Source of the DNA: JAKAGZ01 sp963748105
GTDB taxonomy: Bacteria > Bacteroidota > Ignavibacteria > Ignavibacteriales > Ignavibacteriaceae
Direction: 5' to 3'
Length of the DNA: 64,000 nt
Assembly (NCBI GenBank): GCA_963748105.1
Contig: CAVVHP010000004.1
Coordinates: forward strand, 124,001 to 188,000
The notes under the pieces are model-generated. The model was not told the origin of the DNA. It saw only the letters and a list, made by a program, of their open reading frames with translations, and made no database searches. The position numbers and the translations under genes are program-made. Each line of letters begins with the position of its first letter. The first letter of the stretch is position 1. This document shows positions 56,659 to 64,000 of the stretch, one piece after another.

Positions 56659-57318
56659 TTGCCGGATATACACGTAAGCCAGAAGTTAATTTCATTTATA
56701 ACTTTTCTTCCAATGTTTCTCATTTCAATAGCAATACATGAGTTTGCCCATGCATTTGTTGCAAACAGGCTTGGAGATGATACAGCGAAAAAGCAGGGAA
56801 GACTCACCTTAAACCCGATTAAACACGCAGATATTGTCGGAACGATTATTATGCCGCTTGCTTCTTTTGCATCTGGATTTGCACTTATCGGCTGGGCAAA
56901 GCCTGTGCCTGTTGATAGAAGTAATTTTAAAAATCAATTAAAAGATGACGCTTTTGTTTCCTTTGCAGGTCCACTTTCAAATTTTATTCTGGCAATTTTA
57001 TTTTTCATCGGCTTTCTTATTGTCTTAAATTCTTCACTTGGCAACGAACAGTATCTGGTAAATATTTTATGGTACGGTGTATTTTTCAACGTTTTTCTTT
57101 TTGCTTTTAATTTAATTCCTATACCTCCTCTGGATGGTTCTCATATACTCTTTGATCTATTTCCTAACAGGTTTACAGCATCTATTATGAAACTTGGGCT
57201 TTACGGTTCTCTTATTTTGCTTTTTCTGATTTATAGCCCCCTGTGGGGATTATTTATGAAATTTGTTAATTTCATACTGAGTTTATTCCTCAAAGTTGGC
57301 AATGTGTCTAATGGCTGA
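56659..57318 (+). CDS. M50-family site-2-like metalloprotease
   Basis: A 219-residue membrane protease. The chosen start is TTG 56659 just after the xer stop, since the longer frame lies inside xer. The zinc motif HEFAH is at residues 27-31, and the later metal ligand lies in FNLIPIPPLDGSHIL near 155. There are five to six membrane segments and no PDZ domain, so it belongs to the short standalone branch of the family. Confidence 0.88.
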   Translation: MPDIHVSQKLISFITFLPMFLISIAIHEFAHAFVANRLGDDTAKKQGRLTLNPIKHADIVGTIIMPLASFASGFALIGWAKPVPVDRSNFKNQLKDDAFVSFAGPLSNFILAILFFIGFLIVLNSSLGNEQYLVNILWYGVFFNVFLFAFNLIPIPPLDGSHILFDLFPNRFTASIMKLGLYGSLILLFLIYSPLWGLFMKFVNFILSLFLKVGNVSNG

Positions 57319-58360
57319 TTTAAAAATATTTATTCTTGTACTACTTCTTTTATTGACCAGCTGTGGTGAAAACACGAAACAGCATCGTGAAAAACCTGAA
57401 CCCGTGAACAATACGAAATCTGTTCAAACACAAAAAAACCACACAGATAGTTTTATTTTTGTTGGGATGATTGAACACAAAGCAGGGTTATATAAATATG
57501 ACTTTTCTAAAAGGAAGTATTCACAATTCTGGTCAAATTATAATGAGCAGGTAGTTGAACTTTCTTATTCACCGGATAAAATGAAGGCCTTTTTTCTAAC
57601 TGCCGGTCACTTTGGCAAAAAAAATATTTTCCCGTATATAACGCGCGTAAAACTTTATGAGATTAATATTGATTCTTCAAAGGTAAGGTTTATTAAAAGA
57701 ATTGGAGATGGGATCCAGGTATTTACACAATGGGAAGACAAAAATAATTTCAGAATTGTAATTAACAGGATAGACAAGATTGTTGCAACATATATCAGGC
57801 AGCAGACTTTTATTTACAATATTTTCGGTAAAGAATTATTGAACGAAACAAAAATATTTGATCTGACAAAGAATGGCTATCCGCGTCCTGCTCAAAATCC
57901 TGATAATTTAAATTCGCCATCCAAAAGATTTACTGTTTTGAATAAAGGTAAAGACACAACACAGGTATACCTTCAGGATCATGACAAGGGTGAACAGTAT
58001 TATGTTTTAGGAAATGGTCAAAAAATTAATAAAATCCGCTGGTCGGAAGATGAAAAATATTTAATACTCTCAACAATTGATCTTAACATTAATAAAAAAA
58101 CTTTGAATGCAAATGTACTAGAAACATCAACATTGGTTATTTATAACATTAATAAGTATCAAATTGTCAAGCAATGGAATGGAGATGGGGTTAAAAACTT
58201 CTATATTAGGAATGATTTCCTGATATTTGATAACGGATTCCGGGAGAATTCCAGAGTAGATATTTTTAACCTGAAAAAGATGAACCAATTTGACGAAATA
58301 AAAATTAAGCGTGGGTGCGGATTGAGAAATATTCCTGAAATTCCAAATTACAGGTCATAG
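57311..58360 (+). CDS. Beta-propeller-like lipoprotein of unknown function
   Basis: A 349-residue protein. ATG 57311 overlaps the previous stop. The signal sequence ends in LTSC, with the lipidated Cys near 18. The mature part has repeating strand patterns with WSEDEKYLILSTID and YSPDKMKAFFLTAG, as in WD40/PD40-type propellers. No enzyme motif is seen. It is directly coupled to the downstream ABC exporter gene (TAG/GTG share one base). Confidence 0.65.
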   Translation: MADLKIFILVLLLLLTSCGENTKQHREKPEPVNNTKSVQTQKNHTDSFIFVGMIEHKAGLYKYDFSKRKYSQFWSNYNEQVVELSYSPDKMKAFFLTAGHFGKKNIFPYITRVKLYEINIDSSKVRFIKRIGDGIQVFTQWEDKNNFRIVINRIDKIVATYIRQQTFIYNIFGKELLNETKIFDLTKNGYPRPAQNPDNLNSPSKRFTVLNKGKDTTQVYLQDHDKGEQYYVLGNGQKINKIRWSEDEKYLILSTIDLNINKKTLNANVLETSTLVIYNINKYQIVKQWNGDGVKNFYIRNDFLIFDNGFRENSRVDIFNLKKMNQFDEIKIKRGCGLRNIPEIPNYRS

Positions 58361-60208
58361 TGAAAACCTATCTCAGAATATTAAATTATGTAAAACCCTA
58401 CTGGAAATACATTGGTATTTCAGTTGTTTGTACAATAATGTATGCGCTGCTGAACGGTGTTTCTGTCTACCTGACAATTCCACTTCTTGATACTCTCTTT
58501 CAGCAGAAACAAAAAGCCGCAACTGTTACAACAACAAGTCCGGCAGCAAGCATTTTACCGGATTGGGTACTGAAAATTGGTAACGATATTTCGCAGGAAT
58601 TTAACAAGCTTATTTTAAGCGGCGATAAAATTGATGCTCTTGATAAAAATTTGTTTTGTTGTTTTCATTCGCCTTCTTTTAAAAAATATTTTCGGATACC
58701 TGCAGGCATATTTCCTTGCGCACGTTGAACAGGGCTCAATGAAAGATTTGCGGAACGAAGCATATAAACATCTCCATAAATTACCGATGAGCTTTTTTAA
58801 AAAGGAGCGCGTGGGAAATTTAATATCGAGAATTACTAACGATGTTAATATTGTGCAAACCAGTATATCAGCTGCGTTCCTTAATATGATACGCGAACCG
58901 CTTTCAATAATTGTTTTTCTTGGTATCGCAATCAGCATAAGCTGGAAACTTACACTTCTTGCGCTGGTAATTCTTCCTGTCTCTATGTTCATCATAGCCT
59001 GGATAGGTCTAAAATTGCGGAAGCAAAGTTATTTTATTCAGGAAAAAATGGCTGACATCACTAGCATTCTGCAGGAAACCATTTCGGGTGTGAAAATAGT
59101 TAAAGCATTTGGAATGGAGAAGTACGAGAATAATAAATTTATGAGAGAGACCTATAATTTCTTTAAGCTGATGCTTCGGATAGTTCGTGTTAGAAATGCA
59201 TCTTCTCCAATCACAGAAATTTTAAGTACAGGTGTGGGAGTTGTAATTATATATTTTGGCGGGCTGCTTGTATTAAAAGAGCAAACTCTTACCGCAAGTG
59301 AATTTATGGGATTTCTTTTCGCAATTTTCCAGATGATGCCCCCTATAAAAGAACTAAGCGGAGTCAATAACAGGATACAGGAGTCAAGCGCAGCTGGCGA
59401 TAGGATCTTTGAAATAATTGATATCCAGCCAAGCATTAAAAATTCAGAAAAAGCGATTGAAGTTACGGGATTTAAGGACTCACTAAATCTAGATCACGTT
59501 TTCTTTCATTATGAAGACTCTGAGGAACTTGTATTAAATGATGTGAACTTTAACGTTAACCGCGGTGAGATAGTAGCCCTGGTTGGACCAAGCGGAGGCG
59601 GTAAATCCACACTGGTGGATCTTATTCCAAGATTTTACGATCCTACAGATGGCCGAATATTACTGGACGGAATTGATATAAGAGAAATTAAAATTGAAAA
59701 TCTCCGGGAGTTGATGGGAATTGTAACACAGGAAACTTTTCTTTTTAATGAATCGATTAGAAATAATATTGCATATGGGCTAGGTGAATATCCTGAAGAA
59801 AAAATAATCGAAGCTGCTAAAACTGCAAACGCTCACAATTTTATTATGCAAATGCCCGAGGACTACAATACAGTAATAGGTGAGAGAGGCATGAAGATTT
59901 CCGGCGGACAGAGGCAGAGGCTTTCTATTGCCAGAGCACTTTTGAAAAATCCTGAAATCATGATATTTGATGAAGCTACTTCCGCACTTGATAACGAATC
60001 GGAATTGCTCGTGCAGGAAGCTATTGAAAGGCTTATGGTAAACAGGACTACGATTGTTATAGCTCACAGGTTAAGCACAATTAGAAATGCAACCCGGATA
60101 ATAGTTCTTGATAAGGGACGAATTATTCAAAAAGGTACGCACGATGAATTAATTCTTGAAAAGAAAGGCTTGTATAAGAAACTTTATGAAATGCAATTCA
60201 GAGACTAA
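58360..60208 (+). CDS. ABC exporter, MsbA-like (one frame break)
   Basis: A fused transmembrane/ATPase half-transporter of about 616 residues. The GTG start overlaps the previous stop. The first part (MKTYLRILNYVKPYWKYI) breaks in AAAAATTT 58645-58652 and continues as KICFVVFIRLLLKNIFGYLQ. The ATPase domain has Walker A GPSGGGKST, the signature ISGGQRQRL and Walker B IMIFDEATS. It resembles lipid A / polysaccharide-linked exporters. The O-antigen-ligase-like gene next door supports a role in envelope glycolipids. The break is likely a sequence error. Confidence 0.92.
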
Positions 60209-60282
60209 TTTATCAATACTCCAATTCAATAAAATTAAAATCGCCAGGATAATAATTTGGTGAATGCCGGATAAAATCATTT

Positions 60283-62352
60283 ATGGAAAAAAGCCGAACA
60301 ATTAAAATCCTTGACGGAATGATCTACTTTTTTATGGTATTGTTCCTGTTGAGTCTGACCAATTCAATTTTTGTTAACCAGATAGGATATTATTTTGCTC
60401 TGATTGTTATACTTGTCAGGCTTGCTATTACGCGGGAAAACCAGTTTCAAAAAACCGGAATGGAGATTGCATTTATCTGGTTTCTTGCTGCTGAAATTAT
60501 TTCGCTTATTATTACTCAGGATCATGGTGGAGCTATACACAATGCATTGAAAAAGGCACTTTTAATACCGCTTATTTACACAACAATTGCTGCAACACCA
60601 GATCTGGAAAGGGGGAAGAAATACTTTAAAATTTATATAGGTGCTTCGCTACTTACCGTACTTATCTATCTTTTCTTTTCGTACAGGTTTTATATATACA
60701 ACCTTTATAGCATCGAACAATCTGGCCCTTCGCTGTTTCAATATCCCATTACTGCTGCTGAAATTCTGACATTCACAGTAGTTTTCCTGTTTGCTTTTTT
60801 TGTTAACGAAAAGACCTCTGTTAAAAACAAAATTTTATTATTCGTTGCATTTACATTTTCGCTGCTTGCCCTTGTTTCAACCTATAAAAGGACAGGGTGG
60901 ACGGGAGCAATCTTTGGAATTTTTATCGTCCTTCTCATTAAAAAACAATGGAAAATAATTATTCCCTTTTTCCTGGTAATCATTGCTTTGTTCGTCACTC
61001 AAAAAAATATCAGCCAGGTAAAGGTATTTGATTATTCCCCAGGAAAATTGACAAAGAATTATTCCTACAATACGGATGGAAGAGCATATGATATTACACC
61101 GGTTGACAGCATTTATTACGTCAGTGATTATGAAAACGGGTTAGTAAAATACAGGGATAAAAAAGAACTCAGTAAAATGAAATTAGCTGCACCTGTTGGA
61201 GCATTGCGTCACTGGAAAGATAAATATTATGTAGCAAGTTTAATTGACAGCCGTTTTGTGTTGCTTAAAAAGACGGATAACGGGATGAAGGTGATGACGG
61301 ATTTCTTAACTCCCGGCATCACCTACGACTTCAAAATCGCCAATGGTTTCTGTTATGTGATAGATAATGATAGTGGCCTAACTGTTTTTAGGAACCCGAA
61401 AAACTTACTAGATACTTTAAGATTTAGCAATCTGAATAAATATACAAACCTCTTTGCTGATTCATCCAATCTGATTTTATACTCGGCACCGAGAAAAATA
61501 TCATTAGTAAAACTTAATAAAGGATTACCTGCTGATTCTGTTATTAACTTTACTGATGATTCAGATATTGATGAGGTTTTCTTTACTGATCAAAAATTAT
61601 TTGTAAGTGACGGTAATGGCCTGAAACTATTTGATGTAAGTAGTTCCGGGATAACCGTGCTGGATTCTCTCCCTTCAATCAAACATCTTTATCACTGGGA
61701 TCAGAACGGGAATAAACTTTTTACGGCTGATCTCAACGGAAACTTTTACGAACTAAAATACCCGGTTGGCAACAAAATTGAAATCCTGGCTACAGATAAT
61801 CTTGGTTTCAATCCGCAAAGTATAACCTATAACGATGGAAAAATTTACACTTCGTTTGTAAAAAGAAGCAGGTTGCTCAGCATATTCGATCCATATCATC
61901 CTTCAAACACAGTACGCTTTGAACTTTGGAAAGCGGGCTGGAAGATGTTTAAGGATCACCCGTTGTTTGGTGTAGGCGATATTGATCTTCAAAAATTATA
62001 TAAACAGTACAAAAAGCCTTACGACAAAGAATTGCAAGGGCATATGCACAATAATTTTATTCATGTACTCGTTACCCTCGGGTTGTTTGGATTTTTAGCG
62101 TTTTGTTATTTAATCTTCAAAATAATTTCAATTGAATGGAAGATTTATAATGAGACAAAAGATATCCCATTTATTTCTTCTTATGCAATTGGAGCACTGG
62201 CGGCTTTCTGTGCTTTCCTGGTGGCGGGATTAACTGAAATGAATTTCGGAGATCACGAGATTATTACATTGGTCTGGTTTTCATTCGGATTAAATTATGC
62301 TCTTTACAACTATTATAAAAAGCATATGAAAAAAGAAAAAGTGATGCCTTAA
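60283..62352 (+). CDS. O-antigen ligase-family protein with a large propeller-like insertion
   Basis: A 689-residue protein. Residues 1-255 hold eight to nine membrane helices of the Wzy/WaaL type (LALVSTYKRTGWTGAIFGIF). Residues about 257-540 are a soluble insert with seven repeats of roughly 40 residues, each with a strand like YYVSDYENGLVKY or KLFVSDGNGLKLF, as in a beta-propeller. The Wzy_C core then resumes at about 543 (WKAGWKMFKDHPLFGVGDID, HMHNNFIHVLVTLGLFGFL). The conserved PLFGVG and HNNFIH motifs are intact, so ligase or polymerase activity is likely. The insert is unusual for the family. Confidence 0.8.
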   Translation: MEKSRTIKILDGMIYFFMVLFLLSLTNSIFVNQIGYYFALIVILVRLAITRENQFQKTGMEIAFIWFLAAEIISLIITQDHGGAIHNALKKALLIPLIYTTIAATPDLERGKKYFKIYIGASLLTVLIYLFFSYRFYIYNLYSIEQSGPSLFQYPITAAEILTFTVVFLFAFFVNEKTSVKNKILLFVAFTFSLLALVSTYKRTGWTGAIFGIFIVLLIKKQWKIIIPFFLVIIALFVTQKNISQVKVFDYSPGKLTKNYSYNTDGRAYDITPVDSIYYVSDYENGLVKYRDKKELSKMKLAAPVGALRHWKDKYYVASLIDSRFVLLKKTDNGMKVMTDFLTPGITYDFKIANGFCYVIDNDSGLTVFRNPKNLLDTLRFSNLNKYTNLFADSSNLILYSAPRKISLVKLNKGLPADSVINFTDDSDIDEVFFTDQKLFVSDGNGLKLFDVSSSGITVLDSLPSIKHLYHWDQNGNKLFTADLNGNFYELKYPVGNKIEILATDNLGFNPQSITYNDGKIYTSFVKRSRLLSIFDPYHPSNTVRFELWKAGWKMFKDHPLFGVGDIDLQKLYKQYKKPYDKELQGHMHNNFIHVLVTLGLFGFLAFCYLIFKIISIEWKIYNETKDIPFISSYAIGALAAFCAFLVAGLTEMNFGDHEIITLVWFSFGLNYALYNYYKKHMKKEKVMP

Positions 62353-62374
62353 AGTAATTTTGTTTAGAACAATT

Positions 62375-62845
62375 TCAATTAAAATAATATCTTGCTCCAA
62401 AGGCAGCATCAATTTTAAATTGTGTACCCGGCGCAACATATAGCAACGGTGCAATTTCCAGGAAAACATCTAATGGCGTTTGAGAAGCCATCCATTCAAG
62501 GCCAAGAACAGCTCTGAAACCAAACTTGGTTCCTACTTTGCTGTTACCTGCCTTTAGTTTTAATCCTGGTCCGTAATAAAGAACAAATTTTTCTTCAGAC
62601 TGTATTCCAGAAAATGAATGCCATAAATAATCGGCATGCAGATTAACACCGTTATCATCTTTTGCGAAAGAAAACCCCACACCAAAATCCATAGCGTTTA
62701 ATTCATTGGCCCATATTTTCCCACTGAAGCCTGTTGGCTGACCAATCATTATGCCGGCTCCAAAGCCTTTATCCTGAGCCTTAATATTTATATCAGCAAA
62801 AACGATAAAAATCATTATTAATAGAAATACAGGAAGCCTTTTCAT
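62375..62845 (-). CDS. Small outer-membrane beta-barrel protein
   Basis: A 156-residue minus-strand protein with a signal peptide (about residues 1-23, cleavage after IKA). The body is Gly-rich and amphipathic (GFGAGIMIGQPTGFSGKIW, VNLHADYLWHSFSG, LDVFLEIAPLLYVAPGTQ) and ends AFGARYYFN, like small barrels of the DUF3996 type. Function is unknown. It has its own promoter candidate. Confidence 0.75.
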   Translation of the reverse strand: MKRLPVFLLIMIFIVFADINIKAQDKGFGAGIMIGQPTGFSGKIWANELNAMDFGVGFSFAKDDNGVNLHADYLWHSFSGIQSEEKFVLYYGPGLKLKAGNSKVGTKFGFRAVLGLEWMASQTPLDVFLEIAPLLYVAPGTQFKIDAAFGARYYFN

Positions 62846-62879
62846 TCGTTACATCCTTGATAATTATTAAAATTATTGC

Positions 62880-62910
62880 CAAAAATACATTTTTTAGTTT
62901 ATTATTAAAA
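62880..62910 (-). promoter_or_regulatory. Candidate Bacteroidota-type promoter for the minus-strand barrel gene
   Basis: On the minus strand TTTT (62907-62910), 19 bp, TATTTTTG (62880-62887) fit TTTG-N19-TANNTTTG with one mismatch, leaving a leader of about 28 nt. Confidence 0.45.
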
Positions 62911-62991
62911 CCTTTACTTGTAAATAGTTACACCTTTCTTTAATTTTTTACTTAGTCAAATGCTATTTAGTTCTAACCAGCGGAGATTATA

Positions 62992-64000
62992 ATGGCAAAA
63001 GCTAAACATAAAGAAATTTATAAACTAGCTGTCAAGCTTTCATCAAAACACGACCTCAAAAATAATGAAGTAGCAATAATTCTTGCAGCGGGCCACGGCA
63101 AAAGGATAAAATCACAAAAATCGAAAATGCTGCATAAGATTTGGGGCCTGCCCACTGTACAAAGGGTTTATAATGCGAGCAAAGCTGGAATAAAAAAATT
63201 AAATACGGTTATTGTTGTAGGCATAAAAGCGGAAGAAGTAATGGGGACACTCGGGAAAAACAATAATAATATTTATGCTTACCAGCAAAAACAGGAGGGA
63301 ACAGGACACGCAGTGCAGATTGCACTGGAAAAAATAAAAGGGAAAAATTTTGACGGGATAGTTTATGTACTTCCCGGCGATATGGGATTGATAGATAAAA
63401 AAACTATGAAATCTTTCAGGAAAAATTTCATTGATTCAGGTGCCGATATGATGGTACTTACCGGTGTTTATAAGGGTGATCCGATGGAAAATTCATATGG
63501 GAGAATTATAAGGGCAAAAGGTAAAGATGAAAACGGGTTACCAACAATTGATGAAGGAAATGTTCTTCAGATAATTGAAAATAAGGATATTCACGCTTTA
63601 AAATCCGATACTCTTTACAGGGTAACTTACAAGGGGATTACTTATTCGTATACAAAAAAAGAATTAATCGATAACAATGAATTTAACTCCGGTGTTTATG
63701 CATTTAAATACAGCAAACTGAAAGAACTTATAAAAAATCTTTCAAGCAATAATGTGCAAAAGGAAATTTACATAACAGACCTTATTGAACTGTTTAATTC
63801 CAGGGGATATTCCGTTAAAGCTGTGAGCCCGGAAAAACAATATGTTGTTATGGGATTCAACAATAAATCCGTTTTGAAAGAGATGGAAAACGTTGCGAGA
63901 AAACTTGTTTACGAGAAAATAAAAGACATAATAGAAATTGAAGATCCGGATGATTTCTTTATTCACGAAAATGTACTGAACCAGATTATGAGAATGGACA
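62992..64000 (+). CDS. glmU: GlmU-like sugar nucleotidyltransferase (partial)
   Basis: Open to the right edge, 336 codons in view. ATG 62992 with GGAG at 62982-62985. After an N-terminal extension of about 28 residues comes the nucleotidyltransferase loop AAGHGKRIKSQKSKMLHKIW, then QQKQEGTGHAVQIALEK and VLPGDMGLIDKKTMKSF, as in GlmU N-terminal uridylyltransferase. Extension with NSGVYAFKYSKLKELI and a late YITDLIELFNSRGY also fits. The C-terminal hexapeptide domain, if any, lies outside the window, so bifunctionality cannot be confirmed. Confidence 0.85.
   Translation, partial: MAKAKHKEIYKLAVKLSSKHDLKNNEVAIILAAGHGKRIKSQKSKMLHKIWGLPTVQRVYNASKAGIKKLNTVIVVGIKAEEVMGTLGKNNNNIYAYQQKQEGTGHAVQIALEKIKGKNFDGIVYVLPGDMGLIDKKTMKSFRKNFIDSGADMMVLTGVYKGDPMENSYGRIIRAKGKDENGLPTIDEGNVLQIIENKDIHALKSDTLYRVTYKGITYSYTKKELIDNNEFNSGVYAFKYSKLKELIKNLSSNNVQKEIYITDLIELFNSRGYSVKAVSPEKQYVVMGFNNKSVLKEMENVARKLVYEKIKDIIEIEDPDDFFIHENVLNQIMRMD

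Noticed and set aside
1..64000. tRNA, rRNA or known riboswitch genes
   Set aside because: I looked for T-loop-like and rRNA-like stretches and recognised none. A dedicated search with tRNAscan-SE and Rfam models would be decisive.

Overview
The window is a stretch of an AT-rich bacterial chromosome in which almost every gene lies on the plus strand. Gene content points to the Bacteroidota/Chlorobiota group, most likely an Ignavibacteria-like organism. The evidence is secreted and outer-membrane proteins of the kinds common in that group (LolA, beta-barrels, DUF6624), a type B L31 protein, and at least one promoter fitting the Bacteroidota pattern TTTG-N19-TANNTTTG upstream of rpmE2. This assignment is inferred from content, not from a database search.

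Region 1 (1-9.3 kb) is the conserved nusA-infB-rbfA-truB-ribF-rpsO-pnp block for translation, ribosome maturation and RNA decay, followed by rng. Region 2 (9.3-22.8 kb) is mixed core: gcvT, comB, ftsK, a KirBac channel, lolA, a flippase-like protein, a barrel, uppP, a lipoprotein cyclophilin, an NSS transporter with its 40-residue MetS-like subunit, holA, and an ECF sigma factor with a probable membrane partner. Region 3 (22.8-33.3 kb) is accessory: a RAYT transposase with REP-like repeats around and inside its gene, a methyltransferase-like membrane protein ending inside a repeat, an HNH endonuclease plus nuclease-helicase pair (best candidate for an undescribed defence cassette), a dienelactone hydrolase lipoprotein, a decayed DUF559 gene between mirror-image hairpins, an AraC regulator followed by four small membrane proteins, rpmE2, and a MITE-like repeat.

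Region 4 (33.3-39 kb) is an adaptor-RND-TolC efflux operon whose tolC 5' end carries a second copy of the MITE-like repeat. Region 5 (39-49.1 kb) is core and transport: a GlmU-like protein, rsmB, rodZ-like, ligA, a STAS protein, an SSS symporter, a CDF-like protein and a DUF6624 protein. Region 6 (49.3-64 kb) holds an M1 peptidase, a second SSS symporter, pgpH, xerC/D, an M50 protease, a propeller-like lipoprotein, an MsbA-like ABC exporter, an O-antigen-ligase-family protein with a large beta-propeller-like insertion, a small barrel on the minus strand, and the start of a glmU-like gene.

About 20 single-base frame disruptions interrupt otherwise well-conserved genes, including essential ones (nusA, ftsK, holA, uppP, an msbA-like gene). 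Most sit at short homopolymers and are best read as sequence errors. Affected genes are annotated as one locus each with the break positions given.
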